In this document: positions 1-4,924 of the stretch, in pieces
Layout of the letters: the number at the start of each line of letters is the position of its first letter
Numbering within the stretch: the first letter of the stretch is position 1
From: Syntrophorhabdus sp. PtaB.Bin184
GTDB lineage: Bacteria > Desulfobacterota > Syntrophorhabdia > Syntrophorhabdales > Syntrophorhabdaceae
Assembly: GCA_002067555.1 (NCBI GenBank)
Contig: MVQQ01000137.1
Span: 1 to 11,685 of the forward strand
Direction of reading: 5' to 3'
DNA: 11,685 bases
Notes under the pieces: generated by a model
Told to the model about the DNA's origin: nothing
Databases searched by the model: none
Seen by the model: only the letters and a program-made list of their open reading frames with translations
Program-made: the position numbers and the translations under genes

Positions 1-3
1 CTC

Positions 4-43
4 ATCCTCAAAAAGAAAGCCTGATAGCTTTCTTTTTGAGGAT
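4..43. terminator. Strong bidirectional hairpin terminator
   Basis: Positions 4-20 and 27-43 are perfectly complementary, giving a 17-bp stem with a 6-nt loop (CTGATA). The outer stem carries a run of A on the left and a run of T on the right, so a shorter GC-closed stem followed by U residues forms on either strand. This is the form of an intrinsic terminator that works in both directions. It probably ends transcription of a gene that lies left of the window. The gene it serves cannot be seen. Confidence 0.8.
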
Positions 44-45
44 CC

Positions 46-150
46 GTCTCAGGTCCCAAGTTTCAGGTCTCAGGCTAAAGACGGAAAGACCGTTTCAGGT
101 TTCAGGTTTCAGGCAAAGAACAGTTGCGGGTTGCGGGTTCCGGGTCAAAG
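46..150. repeat. Degenerate heptamer tandem repeat array, left
   Basis: Consecutive 7-bp units fill this stretch: GTCTCAG, GTCCCAA, GTTTCAG, GTCTCAG at 46-73, three exact GTTTCAG copies at 92-112, and GTTGCGG, GTTGCGG, GTTCCGG, GTCAAAG at 123-150. The groups are separated by short A-rich spacers. Units begin with GT and share a pyrimidine-rich or GG-ending core. Such short intergenic heptamer arrays are seen in several bacterial groups and their role is not settled. No open reading frame here looks genuine. Confidence 0.7.
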
Positions 151-225
151 ACCAAGGAATACAAGGATGCTGTAAAGGTTCCGACCTTCCTGGACAGCCT
201 GAAGGTCTCCCCCCACCTCTTTCTC

Positions 226-415
226 CGTCATTCCGGCGAAGGCCGGTGTCTTCACCCGCGCAAGCGCCATCCAGAAAAGGCCCTCCTGCAGCAGAAAGCA
301 CACAAAAGACAATGCCTTCAAGAACACGATATGGAGAGGTACCGTGGAGCTTTTCCCTGTCAGGTGGTCGTTCACTGCCAGTTCCTCCTGGATTCCGGCC
401 TTCGCCGGAATGACG
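226..415. repeat. REPIN-like inverted pair of REP-type hairpins
   Basis: The 21 bp at 226-246 (beginning CGTCATTCCGG) recur as an exact reverse complement at 395-415, with 148 bp between them. Each arm holds its own small hairpin, CCGGC-GAAG-GCCGG. Two REP-like hairpins in inverted orientation around a spacer are the layout of a REPIN or small non-autonomous element. The motif resembles extragenic repeats that are abundant in many proteobacterial genomes, often mobilised by RAYT (TnpA-REP) transposases. No transposase is in the window. The spacer shows no convincing gene. Confidence 0.7.
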
Positions 416-501
416 GCTATTAAGTGAGGAGCGATGGGAAAGAGGAGCGCCTCAGTGAACGGCCCTTGCGGTGTCAGGGAAGATCGGAACCTTTGCACTT
501 T

Positions 502-584
502 GCCTGGAGCCTGGAACGTGAAGCGTGAAACCGTCTTCCAAGGTCCTTAGCCTGAGACGTGTGACCTGCGACCTGAGACTGCTC
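502..584. repeat. Degenerate heptamer tandem repeat array, right
   Basis: Heptamers GCCTGGA, GCCTGGA, ACGTGAA, GCGTGAA run from 502 to 529, and GCCTGAG, ACGTGTG, ACCTGCG, ACCTGAG from 550 to 577. The last group read on the other strand gives CTCAGGT-type units, matching the GTCTCAGGT units of the left array at 46-75. The two arrays are therefore in opposite orientation around the REPIN-like element. Confidence 0.6.
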
Positions 585-593
585 TTCTTTGTC

Positions 594-622
594 TTGACAC
601 GTCGGCGCCGCTTTGCTACTGT
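594..622 (+). promoter_or_regulatory. Sigma70-type promoter for the TPR gene
   Basis: A perfect -35 box TTGACA at 594-599 is followed after exactly 17 nt by a -10 box TACTGT at 617-622, predicting a start of transcription near 629. The 5' leader to the ATG at 656 would be about 27 nt and carries a TGGGAG ribosome binding site at 645-650. This matches housekeeping promoters closely. It is a sequence prediction only. Confidence 0.75.
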
Positions 623-655
623 GTTGTTGCCTCATGCGTGATTGTGGGAGATTGA

Positions 656-1588
656 ATGGCCGCTGCGAAAAAGACTGCCCAACAATGGTTCCTTGAAGCC
701 TACCACCACCACCTGCTCGAGCAGTCCATCGACAAGGCCATCAAGGCTTACAAGAAGTGCATCCAGCTCGACCCCGCCTACACGGATGCTTACGTCAATC
801 TGGGGCTCATTCATCTCAAGCGGGAACAATACGATAAGGCCCTGCAGTACTTCGCGCGCGTCACCCAGCTGGAGCCGGATAATATTGAGGCATATATCAA
901 CCTCGGCTATGCCTACGAGAAGATGGATCGCTTCGGCAGCGCGAAACAGATGTACGAACACTCCTTGAAGATCGATCCCAGGCACATGGAGGCCTTCATT
1001 AACCTTGCCAATATCGCCGAGATGCAGGCCGACTATAACGGGGCCATCGACCTGTGGAAGAAGGCCATCGAGGTCGATCCCAACGCCGCACAACCCCATT
1101 TCTTTCTGGCTTCGACGTATGACCGGCACGACATGTTCGACGAGGCTATCGAGGAATACAGGCAGACCCTCGCCATCGACCCCCATCATCTGAAGGCTCT
1201 TTTCAACCTCGGGCGTCTCTATATCCAGCAGGGTGAACCAAGGAAGGCCTTCGATGCCTTCGCCCGTATCGTCGAACTGAACGGCGACAACACGGCGGCA
1301 TGGAATTACCTGGGGTACATCTATGAGACACTGGGGAGCATCGAGCACGCCATCTTCGCGTACAGCAATTCCCTTATCATCAACAACTATCAGGAAGACG
1401 CCCACTATAATCTGGCGCGGCTGCAATACCTCCAGTACCGTTCCCGTCCCGACCCGGCGATGCTGGAGGGGATAAAAAGCAGGCTCCTCTATGTCACGTC
1501 CGTGAATCCGAAACACCGTGAGGCGAGACAACTCCTCGGCATGATCCAGCTCCACAGGACGAGGGAACAGAAAGAAAACGGGGAGTAG
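656..1588 (+). CDS. TPR repeat protein, probably cytoplasmic
   Basis: The 310-residue product is almost wholly tetratricopeptide repeats. Units recur at exact 34-residue spacing from about residue 9 (9-42, 43-76, 77-110, 111-144, 145-178, 179-212, 213-246), with a partial eighth unit after that. Typical positions are visible: the AY-NLG pattern in helix A and the A-x-x-x-Y/W...LDP or IDP closing each repeat. TPR solenoids bind peptides or other proteins and have no enzymatic role of their own. No signal peptide, lipobox or membrane helix is present, so a soluble scaffold or adaptor is likely. The ATG at 656 has a good ribosome binding site 5 nt upstream and a near-consensus promoter. The gene appears monocistronic and converges with the ATPase gene downstream. 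The repeats alone cannot tell the partner or pathway. Confidence 0.9.
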   Translation: MAAAKKTAQQWFLEAYHHHLLEQSIDKAIKAYKKCIQLDPAYTDAYVNLGLIHLKREQYDKALQYFARVTQLEPDNIEAYINLGYAYEKMDRFGSAKQMYEHSLKIDPRHMEAFINLANIAEMQADYNGAIDLWKKAIEVDPNAAQPHFFLASTYDRHDMFDEAIEEYRQTLAIDPHHLKALFNLGRLYIQQGEPRKAFDAFARIVELNGDNTAAWNYLGYIYETLGSIEHAIFAYSNSLIINNYQEDAHYNLARLQYLQYRSRPDPAMLEGIKSRLLYVTSVNPKHREARQLLGMIQLHRTREQKENGE

Positions 1589-1641
1589 AAGACGTTAGAG
1601 CCGTTGGAACCGTTGGAACCGTTAGAGCCGTTTTGAGCGTT

Positions 1642-1677
1642 CAGGAGCCTCATCCTGTTGCTCTGTGATTATTTTTT
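1642..1677 (+). terminator. Weak candidate terminator after the TPR gene
   Basis: CAGGA at 1642-1646 can pair with TCCTG at 1653-1657, or CAGGAGC can pair imperfectly with GCTCTG at 1660-1665, followed by a T-run at 1672-1677. The stem is short and the T-run is not directly adjacent. The nonamer inverted repeat may supply additional structure. This is a tentative call. Confidence 0.3.
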
Positions 1678-1710
1678 CCTGTCCTGAAAACGTACTCGCC
1701 GAGGAACATC

Positions 1711-1748
1711 CAAAAGAAAACCCCCATCAGTTCTCACTCATGGGGGGG
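1711..1748 (-). terminator. Intrinsic terminator of the HTH-ATPase unit
   Basis: Read on the minus strand, CCCCCAT (1746-1740) pairs with ATGGGGG (1727-1721) across a 12-nt loop, and TTTTCTTTT follows directly (1720-1712). This is a standard rho-independent terminator, about 75 nt beyond the stop codon of the minus-strand ATPase gene. Confidence 0.75.
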
Positions 1749-1819
1749 CAACATTCCCAACGCTCAATCGGTTCCAACGGCTCTAACGGTTCTAACGGCC
1801 GTAACCTCGGGTTGCGGCG

Positions 1820-3745
1820 CTACGCTTCCAGTCTCTTCATGATGACCGTCAGTATCTCGCTCCAGATGGAAACAGGGTCGACGGTTGGCGAGGCCGTGAG
1901 CTGGGGGTTCCTCTCCAGTGTCTGTGCGGCCAGAACGCCAGCAACCTTCCTCTTCTGATCGACGCCTGCGCCCATTGTCTGTTCCGCAATGTGCTGAGGG
2001 ATCTCTATTTTGATCCTGCATCCGGCGATAACCGCCACATCGGGCTCTGCCTCCGCCTGTTCCTGAACCTCTTCCGCAAATGTCCGGGCATGCACCGCCG
2101 ACATCTCCTGAGGCGGCGGTGGCGGTGGCGGTGGCGGTGGAGGAGGTGGAGGTGGAGGTACGGGTGGTGGAGGTGGAGGTGGAGGAGGAGGAGGTGGTGG
2201 CGCTGCCATTACAGGTCTTTCCGTCGGTGGTGGCGGGGGTGGTGGTGCCATGACGGGCTTTTCCGGCTCCGGTGAAGGCGGTGGTCCGATCTCTTCGGTC
2301 TTTTCTTCTGCCTCAACCGGCCTGGATACTGCCTCTGGTTCCGGCTCGATCTCCCCGGGCACAGGCTCGACTTCTTCTTTGAACCTCAATCCTTTCTCTT
2401 CCCCCGGTTCTTCAGCAACCACTCTTGCGGCTTCAGCGGAGACCGGCTCCTCTTCTTCTGCCGGAGTGATCACAGGAGGAGGCATGACCGGCTGCCCTGC
2501 CACGTCAGTTACCGCTTCAAATTCCTCTGCGGAGGCCTCCTGTCCCTGCATGGAAGGACCGGCAAAGAACTGTCCCGCGGAAGTCGGTGGAGGAGGAGGC
2601 GGCGTTTCTTCTTCCATCGGCGCAGGAGGCTGCGGCGGTGCCATCACGGGTTTCTCGGGTACCGGTGGAGGTGGAGGTGGCGCTGCCATGACGGGCTTTT
2701 CCGGCGGTGGCGGTGGAGGTGGCGGAGGTGGCGCTGCCATCACGGGTCTCTCGGGTACCGGCGGAGGTGGCGGAGGTGGCGGAGGTGGCGGTGGCGCTGC
2801 CATCACGGGTTTCTCGGGCGGTGGGGGCACATTGACGGCCGGACCCTGCATTGCTGGCGGCTCGGCTGCCTTTGCTTTCCTCACAGGCCGCTCCTTCATG
2901 CCCCTCTTCTGCACGGCGGGTCCTGTCATCTTCAAAAAACGCTGGCCGATCTGCTGAACAATGTCGCCGGTGATAACGTCGAAGTTGTTCGTCTCTCCCG
3001 CCTTCAGGCACAGCTTCGCTATCTTGTTGATAAGGCGGGGCACCCCGTTCTCGGAGTACTGGTAGAGCCGTCGGACACCGTCATCGGTGAAGATCTGCCT
3101 CGTGGCACCAGCCATTTTCAAACGGGTGTCGACATAGTTCCTGACAAGCTCCTCACTGTCCATCTTTTCGATCCTGTTGTACGTACCGATACGCTGGAAC
3201 AGGTTGGCCCTCTTCGGATGCTCGAGCCTCTTCGCAAGCTCCATCTGGCCTGCAAGGACTATAGTGAAGAGGTTTCTCGTATCGTCCTGCATGTTCGTGA
3301 GAAGCCGCAGGCTCTCGAGATTTGTCGGTGATATGGCATTGGCCTCGTCGATGAAGACAAGGACCTTCTTACCCTCATCGGCCGTCTCAAAGAGAAGCTT
3401 GTTGAACACCTCGAGGAGTTCCGTCTTTCCGCGAATCTCGCACTCCTTGCCGGTCAACTGACCGATGATCTCGCGGAGTATCTGCACGAAGGACATATCG
3501 GGGTTCGTCACAAAGGCTATCTTGTACTTGCTCTGGTCGAGCGAGTCGAGGATGAGGCGCAGCGACAAGGTCTTGCCGAGCCCCACGTCGCCGACGATCA
3601 CCGTGAGACACTCGTTTCCTTCCTCAATCGCGAAGAGCGTCTCTGCGACAGTGTTTTCCACTGAGAGATGAGAATCAACATACATCGACGGGTCCGGCAC
3701 ATTGTCGAACGGCGGCTTTTTCAGGCCCCAGTACTCGGTGTACAT
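1820..3745 (-). CDS. ExeA/GspA-like AAA ATPase with polyproline linker
   Basis: The 641-residue product opens with MYTEYWGLKKPPFDNVPDP, the N-terminal signature of ExeA/GspA-type AAA ATPases. Walker A is GDVGLGKT (residues 52-59), Walker B VLVFIDEA (128-135), a sensor-1-like strand ends in LAGQ (164-167), and an arginine-finger candidate is R185. The ATPase part ends near residue 275. Residues about 290-545 are low complexity: six copies of a (K/R)PVMA(A/P)P motif alternate with proline runs, plus acidic Glu-rich stretches, closing with 13 and 16 prolines around one valine. The last 96 residues (546-641) form a separate region I do not recognise. Classical ExeA has a membrane helix and often a peptidoglycan-binding domain; neither is evident, so this copy is probably soluble. 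The ATG at 3745 is preferred over an upstream TTG at 3772 because AAGGAGGA lies 8-9 nt before it. The HTH gene is 76 nt upstream. A nucleotide-dependent remodelling or assembly role is inferred; no secretion genes are near. Confidence 0.82.
   Translation of the reverse strand: MYTEYWGLKKPPFDNVPDPSMYVDSHLSVENTVAETLFAIEEGNECLTVIVGDVGLGKTLSLRLILDSLDQSKYKIAFVTNPDMSFVQILREIIGQLTGKECEIRGKTELLEVFNKLLFETADEGKKVLVFIDEANAISPTNLESLRLLTNMQDDTRNLFTIVLAGQMELAKRLEHPKRANLFQRIGTYNRIEKMDSEELVRNYVDTRLKMAGATRQIFTDDGVRRLYQYSENGVPRLINKIAKLCLKAGETNNFDVITGDIVQQIGQRFLKMTGPAVQKRGMKERPVRKAKAAEPPAMQGPAVNVPPPPEKPVMAAPPPPPPPPPPPPVPERPVMAAPPPPPPPPPPEKPVMAAPPPPPPVPEKPVMAPPQPPAPMEEETPPPPPPTSAGQFFAGPSMQGQEASAEEFEAVTDVAGQPVMPPPVITPAEEEEPVSAEAARVVAEEPGEEKGLRFKEEVEPVPGEIEPEPEAVSRPVEAEEKTEEIGPPPSPEPEKPVMAPPPPPPPTERPVMAAPPPPPPPPPPPPPVPPPPPPPPPPPPPPPPQEMSAVHARTFAEEVQEQAEAEPDVAVIAGCRIKIEIPQHIAEQTMGAGVDQKRKVAGVLAAQTLERNPQLTASPTVDPVSIWSEILTVIMKRLEA
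2111..2200 (-). repeat. GGN trinucleotide tract encoding polyproline
   Basis: On the plus strand GGN-type triplets (CGG, TGG, AGG) run almost unbroken. They encode 16 prolines (2111-2158), one valine (2159-2161) and 13 prolines (2162-2200) on the minus strand. Similar shorter tracts occur at about 2223-2247, 2587-2604, 2662-2682, 2703-2733 and 2760-2796. Proline codons are mixed (CCA, CCG, CCT, CCC classes), so the tract is not a pure trinucleotide microsatellite. Length changes by 3 nt would keep the frame. Confidence 0.85.
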
Positions 3746-3753
3746 GTGTTGTG

Positions 3754-3761
3754 TCCTCCTT
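3754..3761 (-). promoter_or_regulatory. Ribosome binding site fixing the ATPase start
   Basis: The minus strand reads AAGGAGGA here, a near-perfect anti-16S match with suitable spacing to the ATG at 3745. It favours the 641-residue form over the 650-residue form that would begin at a TTG. Confidence 0.8.
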
Positions 3762-3821
3762 CTGTCGGGCAACAGGCACTACCCTGCCGTATCCCCACCA
3801 GACAGCATGATCGCTGTTTCG

Positions 3822-4391
3822 TTACATCTGCAGACTGTTGCTCAAATAATCCACAACATCTTCAAGGAGAAACCGTCTGAGCTTCCCTATCTTGTAACTC
3901 TTGATCTCCTTCTCCTTTACCAGGCGGTACAGCATGCTCTTACTGATCTGGAGCATCGTGGAAACATCGTTGGGGTTCAGCATACGCGTGGTGTAAACGG
4001 GCTTGAAGTGGAAATTGAATGCCGTACTCCCGTCGGCTGTTTGCTCCATGGACATCTTGACCCCGTGATGCTTGCCGCTCAGGAGGTCCTTGATGCAGTT
4101 CATGGACTGGACGATCTCCGATTGCTGGGGACTCAACTGAATGGAAAAGATCTGTTCCTCCTCTCCCGCCACTTCCTTGAATATGAGGTGATCCCCATCC
4201 TGGATGTTGAAGCTCTCGGGTGAATCTGCGGCAGGAGCGGGTGCTGACACTTCGGGGATCTGCTCTATCTCGGTAACTTCCTGGTCACTGACCGGGCTCG
4301 TGACAGGTGGAGCCGTATGGATCTCAACAACAGGATCCTGCGTTGCCTGCGCTGTCGTCTTTCTCCGTTTAACTATGCAAATCTTTTCCAT
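3822..4391 (-). CDS. Excisionase-type HTH DNA-binding protein
   Basis: The product has 189 residues. Residues 137-186 (MLNPNDVSTMLQISKSMLYRLVKE..., then KIGKLRRFLLEDVVDYL) match the winged helix-turn-helix of the excisionase/MerR-like HTH_17 family, which binds DNA and is found in Xis proteins and small regulators. Residues 20-60 are rich in Pro, Ala, Glu, Thr and look disordered; residues 60-136 form an alpha/beta-looking region that I do not recognise. The start at 4391 has GAAGGGGAG just upstream. The gene is the first of a two-gene minus-strand unit, 76 nt ahead of the ExeA-like ATPase, so the two products may act together. At 189 residues it is far larger than a phage Xis and there is no integrase nearby, so a phage origin is not supported. 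A regulator or a DNA-tethering partner of the ATPase are both possible. Confidence 0.8.
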   Translation of the reverse strand: MEKICIVKRRKTTAQATQDPVVEIHTAPPVTSPVSDQEVTEIEQIPEVSAPAPAADSPESFNIQDGDHLIFKEVAGEEEQIFSIQLSPQQSEIVQSMNCIKDLLSGKHHGVKMSMEQTADGSTAFNFHFKPVYTTRMLNPNDVSTMLQISKSMLYRLVKEKEIKSYKIGKLRRFLLEDVVDYLSNSLQM

Positions 4392-4512
4392 GACTCCCCT
4401 TCGAGATATGGTATTTATTATTTCCTCATTATCGCCTACTTTGAAAAACGCTTTACTTCACTATTAAAACCGATATTTATGTGCATTCCATATCAATTTA
4501 CTTCCAAAACAG

Positions 4513-4553
4513 GATTGACTACATTAGAACTTATTCCAAAAAAGGTGTCAATC
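4513..4553. promoter_or_regulatory. Inverted repeat overlapping the HTH-gene promoter
   Basis: GATTGAC (4513-4519) and GTCAATC (4547-4553) are an exact inverted repeat with 27 bp between them. The right arm contains most of the minus-strand -35 box and the left arm lies about at the predicted transcription start. An operator, possibly for autoregulation by the HTH protein, is inferred from position only. Confidence 0.4.
4523..4551 (-). promoter_or_regulatory. Sigma70-type promoter of the HTH-ATPase unit
   Basis: On the minus strand a perfect TTGACA (4551-4546) is followed after 17 nt by TCTAAT (4528-4523). The predicted start near 4516 gives a leader of about 125 nt to the HTH start codon at 4391. 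The surrounding DNA is AT-rich, as is common at strong promoters. Confidence 0.7.
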
Positions 4554-4861
4554 AAATTTCCTAAGCCCTCTGAGTCCCCGGGGGGGCGGCGATTGCATAT
4601 GGTGTGGTCGACATCGGGGTCCGGAAGGTCCACTGACAGGAAATAGCCGATAAGGGGTGCCGGCGGGTCTCAAATGGAGAACGGCGTAAAGCGCTGGCAA
4701 AAGGCCGGAAATAAGGCCCTGATGAACATTTCGTCGTCTTCATGGTCCCGCGCCTTCCAGGAAGGTCATACAATCGCTTACCCGTACGCTTCGAAACACA
4801 CTATAGAAGATGCGGCCCTCCCTGTCAACGCATTTTTCCGGCCCCTCAGGCGTGGCGAGCG

Positions 4862-4890
4862 TTGCTTTTCTCCCGGATCGGGTCTACAAT
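4862..4890 (+). promoter_or_regulatory. Sigma70-type promoter of kup
   Basis: TTGCTT (4862-4867) and TACAAT (4885-4890) are separated by 17 nt. Transcription would start near 4897, just before the AGGAG at 4908-4912 and the ATG at 4925. This rules against the longer upstream-extended frame starting at 4742. Confidence 0.65.
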
Positions 4891-4924
4891 AAAGGCTGCC
4901 AAGCAGCAGGAGATTTACCGGCCC

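Larger units (their letters stand above)
1594..1805. repeat. Inverted 9-bp tandem repeat arrays in convergent gap
   Basis: Left arm 1594-1641 consists of 9-bp units GTTAGAGCC, GTTGGAACC, GTTGGAACC, GTTAGAGCC, GTTTTGAGC, then GTT. Right arm 1758-1805 carries the same unit family on the opposite strand (GGTTCCAAC, GGCTCTAAC, GGTTCTAAC, GGCCGTAAC, preceded by AACGCTCAATC). The arms form a long imperfect inverted repeat of roughly 46 bp around about 116 bp that include a minus-strand terminator. It sits between the 3' ends of two converging genes, where a large stem in either transcript is possible. Confidence 0.7.
4392..4924. other. Divergent intergenic region, no gene seen
   Basis: This 533-bp gap separates the minus-strand HTH gene from plus-strand kup. 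The left part (4392-4560) is clearly AT-rich and holds the minus-strand promoter and a 7-bp inverted repeat. The right part (4561-4924) is GC-rich, with a palindrome CCTTCC-A-GGAAGG at 4753-4765 and the kup promoter at 4862-4890. Open frames here lack ribosome binding sites or family resemblance. I looked for ydaO-type (c-di-AMP) riboswitch motifs, since that class often precedes K+ transporter genes, and could not recognise one by eye. Confidence 0.6.

Noticed and set aside
46..150. CRISPR array
   Set aside because: The units are 7 bp and contiguous, without the 25-35 bp repeats and unique spacers of CRISPR, and no cas gene is present.
36..498. Several overlapping open frames on both strands in the first 500 bp
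   Set aside because: They run through terminator, heptamer and REP-like repeats, have no ribosome binding sites and resemble no family. Open frames through such GC-rich repeats are expected by chance.
2250..2957. Plus-strand glycine-rich open frame opposite the ATPase gene
   Set aside because: Its Gly runs are the antisense reading of the proline code. The minus-strand frame has an AAA domain, a good ribosome binding site, promoter and terminator.
3822..4391. Phage excisionase and remnant prophage
   Set aside because: The HTH fold fits, but the protein is much larger than Xis and there is no integrase, attachment site or other phage gene in the window.
4850..4870. Sigma54 promoter near the kup start
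   Set aside because: TGGC and TTGC occur, but the GG to GC spacing is 8 nt and not the required 10. A sigma70 fit with 17-nt spacing is better.
4742..4924. N-terminal extension of Kup by 61 residues
   Set aside because: It is Arg/Pro-rich and unlike Kup, and a promoter plus ribosome binding site lie inside it just before the ATG at 4925.
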